The notes under the pieces are model-generated. The model searched no databases, was not told where the DNA came from, and was given only the letters and a program-made list of their open reading frames with translations. Below, in pieces: positions 43,240 to 52,042 of a DNA stretch of 54,264 nucleotides; position 1 is the stretch's first letter, and each line of letters opens with the position of its first letter. The position numbers were made by a program, and so were the translations under genes. The stretch comes from Deltaproteobacteria bacterium (GTDB lineage: Bacteria > Myxococcota_A > Polyangia > Haliangiales > Haliangiaceae), in the NCBI GenBank assembly GCA_013813765.1, contig JACCRC010000227.1:1-54264 (forward strand), given 5' to 3'.

Positions 43240-45078
43240 GTGATAACGAGCGTCGTGGGCCTGCTTCTGCGCCTCCTGTTCGTCGCGTACGTCGTCGCGA
43301 CCGCAGTGCACATCGGCCTCGTCATGTTTCACGAGCCGTTCGCGTTCGACGCGTGGAACATGGCGCGCGACACGAACGCCGAGCCGTTCACCTGGTCTCG
43401 GTTTCTCGCTTACTGCGCGGATCAGTACACGCACTCCAACCCGCGCGTCGGTCAGTGGTTCACGTACCTCTCCTACAAGCTCGAGTATTTCGCGGTGGTC
43501 CTGATGCCGGTGATGTACCTGGGCCTCGCCCTCGCGATCACCACGCTCGGGCTCGGACGGTTTCCACGCTGGAAGCAGGGCCGGGACCTCGCGCTGTACG
43601 CGATCGCGCTGGGCTTCTCGTGGTTCGCGCTGCCGCGGATCGGGATGATCCTGTTCTGCCGCGCGTACAGTGCGAACTACGTCCTCGGTGCGCTGATCCA
43701 GCTGTGGTTCCTCGTGCCGCTGCGCCTGCGGCCCGACGGTACGGGGTCGGTGAAGGCATGCGTCCCGTACTTCTTCCTCGGTGTTCTCGCCGGTATGTCG
43801 AACGAGCACACCGGGCCCACGCTGGTGCTCGGTGCGCTCGGCTACGCGGCGTGGCGCTATCGCCAGGGCGGCGAGCGGCCGCAGCTCGCGCTCGCCGGTG
43901 CGATGGGTGTCGTGATCGGGTTTGCGATGATCTTCTTCGCGCCCGGTCAGGGCGAGCGCTACGAGGGGCTTGCCACGAAGGTCAGCCTGCTCGGCCGCCT
44001 GCTGCAGCGCGGCGTCACGGCGAACCTCGACATCTTCCAGAACTACGTGCTCGCCGCGGCGCCGGTGCTCGGCCTGATGCTGATCGTCCTCGCGATCGGC
44101 GCGAAGGACGACGACCGCGAGGCGCAGCGCCGACCGCTCCGGTTGCTCGGCTGGGCGCTGATCGCCGGCTCGCTGATCACCGCGACCGTGTTCGTGTCAC
44201 CGAAGCTCGGGCCGCGGTTCTATCTGCACTCGTGCGCGCTGATCCTCGCGTGCTTCATCGCGCTCGCCGACGGCGTGCTCACCACCACGCGCCGCCTCGC
44301 GCCGTTCGTGGTGCTCGCGGTCGCGGCGAGCGTCTACGCCGGCGTGCGCACGCTCCCGCTGTTCCTCCGCCTGCACGATGCCAGCACCGATCGGCTCGCT
44401 GCGCTGCAAGCGGCGAAGCCGGGCGCCGTGTTCACCGCGGACGCGTTCGATCAGGTCGAGGACTCGTGGTGGTTTCTCGGTGACGACTTCCGCGACATCA
44501 AGAAGCGCGAGCTGATCGCGCAGTACTTCGGCTTCAAGGAGGTCGTGCACCGCGCGGTAGATCTCCAGGCGCCGCTCGGCGTCTCCGACGTGCGGCTCAA
44601 GCCTCGCTACGTGGTGACACCCGCGAGCTGTCTCGATCAGCACGGCGGCATCGAGCTCGGTGCGTTCCGCGCGCTCGACGTGAAGACGATGCACGACGCG
44701 ATGAAGCACGGCATCTCGCGCCTGCGCGAGCGCATCGGCAGCTCGGGCAAGCTCGAGCAGCTCGAGCTCGCCGTCGACTTCCTGGGCGATCCGCCGGCGA
44801 TGCCGCGCCCGCGCGTGCTGCTCGGCCGGTGGACCCCGACGAGCTTCGAGGGCTACGCCGGTGTGATCGAGCGCAAGGGCGCCGGGAAGACCCGCTCGGT
44901 CGTGCTGCCGAAGGAGCTTCGCGGCACCGACCTCGAGATCTACATCTACCGCGTCGGCGACGAGTTTCGCCGGCTCGGCCCGGAGCTCGAGTACGAGCCG
45001 TGGAAGCGCGGCGCCTACTGGGCGCTCGCGTGCAAGCCGACCGAGTGCTTCGTGATCGCGGCCACCCGCCTGCTGTAG
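43240..45078 (+). CDS. Polytopic membrane protein, DUF6056-like, long form
   Basis: This protein of about 612 residues is read from GTG 43240; GTG 43201, 43222 and 43255 are other in-frame starts, and the choice is unsure. The first helix is followed by a loop with FDAWNMARD and HSNPRVGQWFTYL. RAYSANYVLGALIQLWF and GMSNEHTGPTL lie near residues 145-190, and SPKLGPRFYLHS near 325. These N-P-R-x-G, N-Y and N-E-H-T-G-P motifs are shared with the shorter protein at 46645-47934 and recall DUF6056 (name from memory). About ten helices end near residue 380. A 230-residue soluble C-terminal domain, missing in the paralogue, follows. The function is unknown. GT-C-like chemistry is possible. Confidence 0.7.
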   Translation: MITSVVGLLLRLLFVAYVVATAVHIGLVMFHEPFAFDAWNMARDTNAEPFTWSRFLAYCADQYTHSNPRVGQWFTYLSYKLEYFAVVLMPVMYLGLALAITTLGLGRFPRWKQGRDLALYAIALGFSWFALPRIGMILFCRAYSANYVLGALIQLWFLVPLRLRPDGTGSVKACVPYFFLGVLAGMSNEHTGPTLVLGALGYAAWRYRQGGERPQLALAGAMGVVIGFAMIFFAPGQGERYEGLATKVSLLGRLLQRGVTANLDIFQNYVLAAAPVLGLMLIVLAIGAKDDDREAQRRPLRLLGWALIAGSLITATVFVSPKLGPRFYLHSCALILACFIALADGVLTTTRRLAPFVVLAVAASVYAGVRTLPLFLRLHDASTDRLAALQAAKPGAVFTADAFDQVEDSWWFLGDDFRDIKKRELIAQYFGFKEVVHRAVDLQAPLGVSDVRLKPRYVVTPASCLDQHGGIELGAFRALDVKTMHDAMKHGISRLRERIGSSGKLEQLELAVDFLGDPPAMPRPRVLLGRWTPTSFEGYAGVIERKGAGKTRSVVLPKELRGTDLEIYIYRVGDEFRRLGPELEYEPWKRGAYWALACKPTECFVIAATRLL

Positions 45079-45105
45079 TGCCGCCCTCTGCCAGCGGTCG
45101 TGGTC

Positions 45106-45111
45106 TAGGCT
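45106..45111 (+). promoter_or_regulatory. -10 hexamer TAGGCT, 7 nt before ATG 45119
   Basis: TAGGCT is followed by 7 nt and the start codon. No Shine-Dalgarno sequence and no clear -35 are seen, and the mRNA is expected to be leaderless. Confidence 0.4.
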
Positions 45112-45118
45112 GCGATTC

Positions 45119-45610
45119 ATGCGCATCGTGATCGCCGTGCTCGTGCTCGTGCTCGCCACGACAACGGCACGCGCCGAGGAAGACAAGGTCTCGCCCACCG
45201 TTGCAAACCTGCTGGCGTTCGGTGGAACGGTGGTGCCGGCGGGACTCTTCCTCTGCGCGGCGAATGCCGGCCCTGGTGCGAGCGATGCGCGCAAGAAGAC
45301 GTGCGGTTGGGCTGGGCTCGGCGGCCTCGTGATCGGGCCGACGTTGGGCCGGTGGTACGCGGGCGACGCGACGGTCGCCGGGCCGCTGCTCCGTGCATCG
45401 GGACTTGTGCTGTTCATCGGTATCGCCACCAGCAGCGAGGGCGAACCGCCGCCCGGTGAGCTGTACGTGCCGGTCGCGCTGCTGTTTGCGGGTGCCGCGA
45501 TCTACGACCTCGCGATGACACCGAAGGCTGTACGCGCGCGGAACCGCTCGGTGACGGTGGTGCCGGCCGTCACGTCCGGACCCGGCGTGAGCCTCGTCGG
45601 AACGTTTTGA
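45119..45610 (+). CDS. Small exported/membrane protein, unknown
   Basis: The 163-residue protein has an N-terminal signal (MRIVIAVLVLVLATTTARA) and three or four hydrophobic, Gly/Ala-rich segments (about 30-50, 62-75, 88-103, 115-133). The end is polar and beta-like (SVTVVPAVTSGPGVSLVGTF), as in small outer-membrane or membrane-inserted proteins of myxobacteria. Two Cys (near 46 and 61) could pair. No family was recognised. It stands alone between a polytopic gene and a GT2 gene. Confidence 0.65.
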   Translation: MRIVIAVLVLVLATTTARAEEDKVSPTVANLLAFGGTVVPAGLFLCAANAGPGASDARKKTCGWAGLGGLVIGPTLGRWYAGDATVAGPLLRASGLVLFIGIATSSEGEPPPGELYVPVALLFAGAAIYDLAMTPKAVRARNRSVTVVPAVTSGPGVSLVGTF

Positions 45611-45649
45611 AAGACGCGCCGGGAGTGGCCCCGTGCTAAGTGTCGCTTA

Positions 45650-46648
45650 GTGGACTCGCCGGTGATCTCCCTCGTCGCGCCCGCCTACAACGAGGCGAAG
45701 AACCTCGTCGCCTTCGTCGAGGCGGTGACGGTGGTCCTCGACGGCATCGGGGAGCCCTGGGAGATCGTGTTCGTCGATGACGGCAGCAAGGACGACACCC
45801 TCGGCATGCTCCTCGCCGCGCGCGCGAATGATCCGCGGATCAAGGTCGTCAGCCTGGCGCGCAACTTCGGCAAGGACGTCGCGCTGACCGCCGGCCTGCA
45901 CCACGCGCGTGGCCGCGCCGTGATCCCGATCGACTGCGATCTGCAGCACCCGCCCGAGCTCATCGCCCAGATGGTCGCGAGGTGGCGCGCCGGTGCCGAC
46001 ATGGTGATCGGCGTGCGCTCGAAGCGGACCGAGGAGGGCTTCTTCCGGCGGACCGCATCAAGCTGGTACTACGGCCTGATGCGGCGGATGACGAACGTCG
46101 CCATCCCGCCGAACGCCGGTGACTTTCGGCTGCTCGATCGCAAGATCGTCGAGGTCATCAACGAGATGCCGGAGCGGACGCGCTTCATGAAGGGCATCTT
46201 CGCGTGGCCGGGCTTCAAGACCGAGTCGATCGAGTTCCAGGCGAACGTGCGCGCGGGCGGCAAGACCACGTGGTCGCCGTTCAAGCTGTGGCGCTTCGCG
46301 CTCGACGGCCTGTTCTCGTTCTCCACGGTACCGCTCAAGATCTGGACATACATCGGCGGCGCCGCTGCACTCGGGGCGTTCGTCTATCTGATGATCACGC
46401 TGATCCAGAAGCTGTTCTTCGGCATCGATGCCGAGGGCTACGCATCGCTCTTGATCGTGATGCTCGGGTTCAACGGCCTGCTGCTCCTGTCGAACGGCAT
46501 CCAGGGCGAGTACATCGCGCGGATCTTCGACGAGGTGAAAGGCCGACCGCTGTTCGTCGTCGGCAAGAAGTGGGGCTTCGACGAGCCATCGGTTCATGTC
46601 GGCTCGGCTGCGCAGAGCGCCGAGGCCAGTCGCGACGTCGCATCGTGA
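45650..46648 (+). CDS. GtrB/ArnC-like GT2 with C-terminal membrane helices
   Basis: This 332-residue protein starts at GTG 45650. SLVAPAYNEAKNLVAFV (7-23), IVFVDDGSKDDTLGML near 38, NFGKDVALTAGLHHARG near 72 and PIDCDLQHPPELI near 93 make the donor and carrier sites. FRRTASSWYYGLMRRM near 130, DFRLLDRKIV near 158 and FMKGIFAWPGF near 183 are typical of the bactoprenol glucosyl (GtrB) and ArnC group. Two helices (about 230-255, 265-290) anchor it. It should make a polyprenyl-phosphate sugar. It is coupled by GTGA to the polytopic protein that follows, the usual GtrB-to-membrane-transferase pairing. Confidence 0.9.
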   Translation: MDSPVISLVAPAYNEAKNLVAFVEAVTVVLDGIGEPWEIVFVDDGSKDDTLGMLLAARANDPRIKVVSLARNFGKDVALTAGLHHARGRAVIPIDCDLQHPPELIAQMVARWRAGADMVIGVRSKRTEEGFFRRTASSWYYGLMRRMTNVAIPPNAGDFRLLDRKIVEVINEMPERTRFMKGIFAWPGFKTESIEFQANVRAGGKTTWSPFKLWRFALDGLFSFSTVPLKIWTYIGGAAALGAFVYLMITLIQKLFFGIDAEGYASLLIVMLGFNGLLLLSNGIQGEYIARIFDEVKGRPLFVVGKKWGFDEPSVHVGSAAQSAEASRDVAS

Positions 46649-47934
46649 ACCGCCGCGCTCCCTTGCTCTGGGCGGCGCTCTTCGGATCGCTGTGGCTGGT
46701 GATGATCCTGTGCACGTACTGGGAGCCAATCGTGCGCGATGGCTGGCGCAACCTGGCGTGGCACCGCTCGAACGACGTCGATCTCGAGTCGATCTGGCGG
46801 CTCGTCCGCGATGGCTGGCTCGGATCGAACCCGCGCCTCGGCCAGACGCTGACGACGGTGCTCTATGCCCCCGGACCGCTGCACGTGATCCTGACCCCGC
46901 TGCTCGAGCTGACGCTGTTCTGGATCATGACCGCGATCGTGCTCGGCCGCTGGCCGTCGGTCCGGAGCGCGGACGATGCGCTCGTCGCCGCGACCGTGAT
47001 CGCGATCTTCGCGATCACCACGCCGCAGTTCGGGCCGATGCTGTTCTACCGGCCGTACATGGGGAACTACACGTTCGGCCTGTTGCTGAGCCTCGCGTGG
47101 CTCGTGCCGTACCGGTTCCACGTCGCGGTTCCCCGCGACGGCAGGTGGTGGTGGAGCCCGCTGTTGCTCGTGCTCGGCGTTGCCGCCGGCATGTGTAACG
47201 AGCACACGGGCCCCGCGTTCCTCGGCCTCGGCGTCGCGGCGTGTGTGTGGTCGGTGCGCGGCGGTCACGGGATCAAGCCGTGGATGATCGCCGGGCTCGT
47301 CGGCCTCGCCGCGGGCTACGTGCTGCTGCTCGTCGCGCCCGGCCACGACGCGCGCTACGACGGGCTCGCGAAGCAGGCGGGGCTCCTCGGCCGGATCGCG
47401 GAGCGCGGTGCCGCCGAGAACGTGCGCATCGTCGCGATGCTCGCGGTGTACTGCGCGTGGTCGTTGCCGTGGATCGTGCTCGCCGTGTGCGCGCGCGTGA
47501 AGGCCAAGCGCGAGCCCGTACTGTGGGCACTCGCCGCGGCCGGCGTGCTGTCGACGCTCGTGCTCCTCGGCTCGCCGAAGCTCGGCGCACGGCTGTACTT
47601 GCACTCCACCGCGCTGGTCGCGCTCGCGATCACCGGCTTCGTGGTCGCGCGGCTCGCCGCCCCGTGGGTGAAGAGAGCGTGTGCGGTTCTCTCGATCGCC
47701 GTCGTCGCGTACGTCGAGATCCGCTGCGTGCTGACCTACCGGGTGGTCGGTGCAGTGAGCGCCGAGCGAATCATGATCCTCGAGCAGGCGTCGGCGGGAT
47801 CCCGCGTCGTGCTGCCGCGCTATCCGATCCGAGGGAACACGTGGTTCCTCGGCGACGGCGTGACGTTCGACTTCGTCGCGGACCACTACGGCGTAGCCGA
47901 CGTCGCCGTCAGCGGGGGCAAGGACCCGGAGTGA
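46645..47934 (+). CDS. Polytopic membrane protein, DUF6056-like, short form
   Basis: The 429-residue protein starts at GTG 46645, inside a GTGA overlap with the GT2 stop. About ten helices cover nearly the whole length. GSNPRLGQTLTTVLY near 62, RPYMGNYTFGLLLSLAWLVP near 137, GMCNEHTGPAFLGL near 180 and SPKLGARLYLHSTALVALA near 310 parallel the longer protein at 43240-45078, which shows common descent. This form lacks the C-terminal soluble domain. Pairing with a GtrB-like GT2 suggests it transfers or moves that lipid-linked sugar at the periplasmic side (inference). The 3' end overlaps the opposing gene by 26 bp. Confidence 0.78.
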   Translation: MNRRAPLLWAALFGSLWLVMILCTYWEPIVRDGWRNLAWHRSNDVDLESIWRLVRDGWLGSNPRLGQTLTTVLYAPGPLHVILTPLLELTLFWIMTAIVLGRWPSVRSADDALVAATVIAIFAITTPQFGPMLFYRPYMGNYTFGLLLSLAWLVPYRFHVAVPRDGRWWWSPLLLVLGVAAGMCNEHTGPAFLGLGVAACVWSVRGGHGIKPWMIAGLVGLAAGYVLLLVAPGHDARYDGLAKQAGLLGRIAERGAAENVRIVAMLAVYCAWSLPWIVLAVCARVKAKREPVLWALAAAGVLSTLVLLGSPKLGARLYLHSTALVALAITGFVVARLAAPWVKRACAVLSIAVVAYVEIRCVLTYRVVGAVSAERIMILEQASAGSRVVLPRYPIRGNTWFLGDGVTFDFVADHYGVADVAVSGGKDPE

Positions 47935-48682
47935 TCACCGCGTCGCGGTGGCAGAACGTCGCGAGGTCCGTGATCTCGCCGAGCCGCTCCGGCGAGTAGC
48001 CGAGCACCGTCTCGCAGCCCGTGCCTGGCGGCGGAAGGCCGATCTTCTCGGTGAGCGCAGTCAGCGCGATCGACTCGCCCGCCTTCAGGAAGCCGAGCTC
48101 GTGCCAGGAGTCATCGTTCCGATGGCCCTTGCACGACGTCATGCGCACGAGGTGTGCTCCACGCGGCATGTCCTGATGTGCGGTCGCGCGGTAACGGATC
48201 TGCAGGCTCTTGCCCTTCGCGATGACGTTGCTGACGCCGCCGGTGACCCCGGTGGGGCCAGCGCCCGCGCGCGAGATCACGTTCGGCGCGCAGGGACCAT
48301 CGTTACCGTCACAGCGTGTCGCGAGCACGCGCGAGGACGTGAGACCTCGTTCAGAGACCTGGTACTCGCAGCTCGTTGGTGTCGCGGGCAGCATGGTGGC
48401 CTGGAACAGCGGCACGTCGATCACGACGGGGCGCCCGGGCTGCAGCGTGACGGTGGGCTGTGCGACGTCCACGAGGCGATCCGCTCCGACCTGGCACGCC
48501 GCCCTCACCGTGATCCCCCGCGAGTCATCGAGCAGTTTCTCCAGCTTCAGCGTGAAGCTCACCCCCATCGTCGTGCCCACGCCCTGGATGCCCATGTCCC
48601 GGGTGAGCCACTTGCTGATGCCCTCCGGCGGCTCGCCCTTGCAGGCGGCGAGCGCGACGAGGATCACGAACCAGCGCGTCAT
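47909..48682 (-). CDS. Lipoprotein of unknown function
   Basis: The 257-residue protein has a lipoprotein signal (MTRWFVILVALAAC, Cys14). The mature part is rich in beta-type sequence with several Cys (near 63, 104, 124, 132, 185, 215, 238 and 251) and a TATCRDGNDGPC-like middle (TRCDGNDGPC). No enzyme motif is visible. A disulfide-stabilised surface domain is likely. The start is ATG 48682; an earlier ATG would add a long basic stretch without a signal. It is divergent from the adenosine deaminase gene (47 bp). Confidence 0.7.
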   Translation of the reverse strand: MTRWFVILVALAACKGEPPEGISKWLTRDMGIQGVGTTMGVSFTLKLEKLLDDSRGITVRAACQVGADRLVDVAQPTVTLQPGRPVVIDVPLFQATMLPATPTSCEYQVSERGLTSSRVLATRCDGNDGPCAPNVISRAGAGPTGVTGGVSNVIAKGKSLQIRYRATAHQDMPRGAHLVRMTSCKGHRNDDSWHELGFLKAGESIALTALTEKIGLPPPGTGCETVLGYSPERLGEITDLATFCHRDAVITPGPCPR

Positions 48683-48729
48683 CGAATCGACTCTCGCACG
48701 CCGGCCCGAGGCCGTGGTAATTCCCCGAG

Positions 48730-49860
48730 ATGACGACCTCGGCCGAGATTCCATTCGAGCTGCTGCACCGGCTGCCGAAGACCGACCTGCACTGCCACCT
48801 CGATGGATCGCTGCGCCTCGACACCGTGCTCGAGCTCGCGAAGAAGCAGGGCGTGCAGCTGCCCACATTCGATCGCGCCGGCCTCTCCGCCTTACTCGTG
48901 CAGGGCGAGCACACGTCGTCGCTCGATGACTATCTGCGCGCGTTCGACATCACGCTCAGCGTCATGCAGACCGAGGAGGGCCTCGAGCGCTCCGCCTACG
49001 AGCTCGCCGAGGATGCGCACGCGGAGAACGTACGGTACATCGAGGTGCGCTACTCGCCGCTCCTCCACACCCGCGAGGGCCTGCGGCCGGCGCAGGTCGT
49101 CGAGGCCGTGCTGCGCGGCCTGCGCACCGCGAAGCGCGAATTCGGGATCCGCTACGGCGTGATCCTGTGCGCGATCCGCTCGCTCGGACCCGAGTCCAGC
49201 CTGCGGATCGCGGAGCTGTGCGTCGCGTTCAAGAACCGCGGCGTCGTCGGCTTCGATCTCGCGGGCTCCGAGGTCAACAACCCCGCGAAGCTCCACCGCC
49301 AGGCGTTCCAGCTAGTGATCGACAACAACATCAACTGCACCGCACATGCCGGCGAGTCGTTCGGCCCGGACTCGGTGCACCAGGCGATCCACAAGTGCGG
49401 CGCGCCCCGGATCGGTCACGGCACGCGGCTCGTCGAGAACGGCGACCTGATGAACTACGTCAACGATCACCGCATCGCGCTCGAGGTCTGCCCTTCCTCG
49501 AACGTGCAAACGCGTGCCGCGACGAGCTGGGAGACGCACCCGGTCGACTTCTATGTCGACTACGGCCTGCGCGTGACGATCAACACCGACAACCGCCTGA
49601 TGTCGAACACGACGGTGACCAGGGAGCTGCAGCTCTGCCACCAGCACTACGGCTGGTCGCTGCAGACGATCAAGGAGATCATCATCGCGGGCTTCAAGAG
49701 CGCGTTCATGCCCTACCGCGAGAAGTCGGATCTGCTCGGCGAGATCGCGCGCGAGCTCAGCACGTATGCCGACCCGCGCTTCGATGTCACGGGCCGGGCG
49801 GGTCTCGTCGAGTCGGATGTGTCGACGACGCCGACGAAGCCGAAGCTCACTGCGTCATGA
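48730..49860 (+). CDS. add: Adenosine deaminase
   Basis: This 376-residue protein is of the metal-dependent amidohydrolase superfamily. KTDLHCHLDGSLR (residues 17-29) gives the first two zinc His. AHAGESFG near 204 gives the third His and catalytic Glu. IGHGTRL near 228 and the late NTDNRLMSN near 290 (zinc Asp) complete the ADA set, although NTDNR replaces the usual NTDDP. It converts adenosine or deoxyadenosine to inosine for purine salvage in the cytosol. Length and motifs match bacterial ADA, and adenine deaminase is less likely. It is an ordinary housekeeping gene at the edge of the glycan region. The 3' end overlaps the Big_5 lipoprotein gene by 14 bp. Confidence 0.92.
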   Translation: MTTSAEIPFELLHRLPKTDLHCHLDGSLRLDTVLELAKKQGVQLPTFDRAGLSALLVQGEHTSSLDDYLRAFDITLSVMQTEEGLERSAYELAEDAHAENVRYIEVRYSPLLHTREGLRPAQVVEAVLRGLRTAKREFGIRYGVILCAIRSLGPESSLRIAELCVAFKNRGVVGFDLAGSEVNNPAKLHRQAFQLVIDNNINCTAHAGESFGPDSVHQAIHKCGAPRIGHGTRLVENGDLMNYVNDHRIALEVCPSSNVQTRAATSWETHPVDFYVDYGLRVTINTDNRLMSNTTVTRELQLCHQHYGWSLQTIKEIIIAGFKSAFMPYREKSDLLGEIARELSTYADPRFDVTGRAGLVESDVSTTPTKPKLTAS

Positions 49861-52000
49861 ACGTGACGACCACCGGCGGCCCGAGTGGGTTGCCGGCGAG
49901 GTCCGTGATTCCGGCCGTCAGCGTGATGGAGACCGATGCTGTCGCTGCGAGCGCCGCCGACGGCATGAACGTCCAGGTGCGTCCGCCATTGCTCGACGCG
50001 AGCGTGCCCGTGACCACGGTACCGTCGTTGACGGTGAACGTCGACGCGGTGACGTTCATGACCGGCTCGCTGAACATCGCGACGATCGTCGTGCTGGTCG
50101 CCACGTTCATCGCATTCGCCGCCGGCGTCGTCGACTGAACGGTCGGCGCCGTGGTGTCGGGCACCGTGGTGAACATGAACGTGAACGGCGCGGCGAGCGG
50201 GTTGCTCGCGGCATCGGTGATCCCGCTCGACAGCGTGACGGTGACCGTCGCGTTGTTGCTGAACGCGGCCGACGGCGTGAACGTCCACGTGCGCCCGCCA
50301 TTGCTCGATGCGAGCGAGCCCCCGACCGCGCCGCCGGAATTGACCGTGAAGGTCGTCGTGGTGACGTTCGTGACCGGCTCGTCGAACGTCACGGCGATCG
50401 TCGACGCGAGCGCGACGCCTGTCGCGTTCGCAGCGGGGACCGTGGACATCACGGTTGGTGCCGTGGTGTCGGGCACGGTGGTGAAGTTGAACGTGAAGGG
50501 CGTGGCGAGCGGGTTGCCGACGAGATCCATGACCGCGGTCGACAGCGTGACCATGACGGTGGCGTTGTTCGCGAACGACGCCGATGGCGTGAATGTCCAG
50601 GTTCGACCGCCGTTGCTCGAGCCGAGCGACCCGGCGACGGCGCTGCCCTCGGTCACCGTGAAGCTCGTGCCGGTGACGCCGGTGACGGGCTCGCTGAACG
50701 TGACGGCGATCGTCGAGGTAACGGCGACGTTCGTCGCGCTGGCCGCCGGCGTCGTCGACATCACGGTGGGAGCGGTCATGTCTGCCGCGGTGTTGAACAT
50801 CCAGGTCACCGGTGCGGCGAGCGGGTTCGAGGCGAGATCCGTGATGCCGGTGGACAGCGTCACCGTGACAGTCGCCCCTGTCGCGAGCATGGCCGACGGC
50901 GTGAACGTCCACGTGCGGCCGCCGTTGCTCGAGGCGAGGGTTCCGGTGACGGCGGCACCGTCATTCACGATGAACGTCGTCAGCGTGACGTTCTGCACGG
51001 GTTCGTCGAACATGGCGACGATCGTCGTGCCGGGGGAGACCATGGTCGCAGCCGGCGCCGGCGTGCGGGTCGTGACCGTCGGCGCGACGGTGTCGGGGAT
51101 GGTCGTGAACGTCCAGGTCACGGGCGCGCCCGTTAGCGCGTTCGCGGAGGTGTCCGTGATCCCGGAGGTCAGCGTCGCGGTGAGCACCGTATTGCCGGGC
51201 AACGGGCTGGTCGGTGTGAAGGTCGCCGTGCGGGTCGCGGCGGTGTACGTGACGGTGCCGGCGATCGGCGTCGCACCGTTCGCGAGCGTGAACGTGGTCC
51301 CGGAGACGCCCATCACGGGCTCGTTGAACTGAGCGGTCACGGTGGAGGTGAGCGAGACGCTCGTGGCGTTCGGCATCGGCGTGCGCGCGGTCACGCTCGG
51401 CGCGAGCGTGTCGGTGCCCGTCGTGAAGCTCCAGTTGATGGCCGCGAGCTGTGCGCCGCTCAGATCGGTGATCGCCGACGTGAGGTTGGCCGTGTACGTG
51501 GTGTTCGGCAGGAGCATCGCCGACGGAGTCAGCGTGGCCTCGCGGGTGATCGTCGAGTAGAGAACCGTGGCGGCGACCGGGGTTGCGCCCTGGAACAGCG
51601 TGAACGACGAGCTCGAGACCCCCTGGACGTCCTCGGAGAACATCGCGGTGACGGGGATGCCGACCCCGACGCCTGTCGCATTCGGGACGGGAGATCGCGC
51701 GCTCACCGTCGGCGCCGCGTTCGGCGCATCGACCATGACGTCGATCCCGATCGAGTCGGGCATGTCGATCGGTCCTCCATCGAGCAGCGGCAGGCACGTC
51801 GTCGGTGCCGAGCCGTTCAAATGGCAGCGATTATCGGAGGTGTTGCAGGTGTAGTCGTCTGGGCAGGCACCACCCGAACCGCAGAAGAACCCGCAGACTG
51901 GCTGGGGAACGTCATAGCAGCCCGGGGTCACTGACAGCCCGGCGACCAAGGCGAGGCACAGCGCGGTGGCAAGCCCCAGGTACGCGATCCGGCGACCCAT
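49847..52000 (-). CDS. Big_5 Ig-like repeat lipoprotein (six repeats)
   Basis: This 717-residue exported protein has a hydrophobic signal ending SVTPGC, probably a lipoprotein site. A Cys-rich head follows (residues about 28-70, with CGFFCGSGGACPDDYTC). Then come six Big_5 domains of about 100 residues, each beginning D-T-x-A-P-T-V and containing V-x-x-x-F-S/D-E-P-V and a final W-x-F-x-T. The four C-terminal copies share SSNGGRTWTF. Such rods lift or attach partners at the cell surface. The gene has TACGGT 7 nt before ATG 52000, so it is probably leaderless, and is divergent from the sigma factor gene. Confidence 0.85.
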   Translation of the reverse strand: MGRRIAYLGLATALCLALVAGLSVTPGCYDVPQPVCGFFCGSGGACPDDYTCNTSDNRCHLNGSAPTTCLPLLDGGPIDMPDSIGIDVMVDAPNAAPTVSARSPVPNATGVGVGIPVTAMFSEDVQGVSSSSFTLFQGATPVAATVLYSTITREATLTPSAMLLPNTTYTANLTSAITDLSGAQLAAINWSFTTGTDTLAPSVTARTPMPNATSVSLTSTVTAQFNEPVMGVSGTTFTLANGATPIAGTVTYTAATRTATFTPTSPLPGNTVLTATLTSGITDTSANALTGAPVTWTFTTIPDTVAPTVTTRTPAPAATMVSPGTTIVAMFDEPVQNVTLTTFIVNDGAAVTGTLASSNGGRTWTFTPSAMLATGATVTVTLSTGITDLASNPLAAPVTWMFNTAADMTAPTVMSTTPAASATNVAVTSTIAVTFSEPVTGVTGTSFTVTEGSAVAGSLGSSNGGRTWTFTPSASFANNATVMVTLSTAVMDLVGNPLATPFTFNFTTVPDTTAPTVMSTVPAANATGVALASTIAVTFDEPVTNVTTTTFTVNSGGAVGGSLASSNGGRTWTFTPSAAFSNNATVTVTLSSGITDAASNPLAAPFTFMFTTVPDTTAPTVQSTTPAANAMNVATSTTIVAMFSEPVMNVTASTFTVNDGTVVTGTLASSNGGRTWTFMPSAALAATASVSITLTAGITDLAGNPLGPPVVVTFMTQ
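49983..50932. repeat. DNA-level tandem repeats of exactly 312 bp inside the Big_5 gene
   Basis: The marker CCGCC(A/G)TTGCTCGA starts at 49983, 50295, 50607 and 50919, each 312 bp (104 codons) from the next. The upstream two Big_5 repeats have diverged. The equal spacing and near-identical marker suggest recent duplication or gene conversion among the four. Confidence 0.8.
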
Positions 52001-52001
52001 T

Positions 52002-52030
52002 TTGATGACCGTACCACGACCAGTGTAAGC
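52002..52030. promoter_or_regulatory. Divergent promoters between the Big_5 gene and the sigma factor gene
   Basis: Rightward, TTGATG (52002-52007), a 17-bp spacer and TAAGCT (52025-52030) lead to ATG 52043 with a leader of about 6 nt. Leftward, TACGGT (52013-52008) is 7 nt before ATG 52000. The two overlap, so they probably compete. Confidence 0.55.
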
Positions 52031-52042
52031 TCATGTCCAGGG

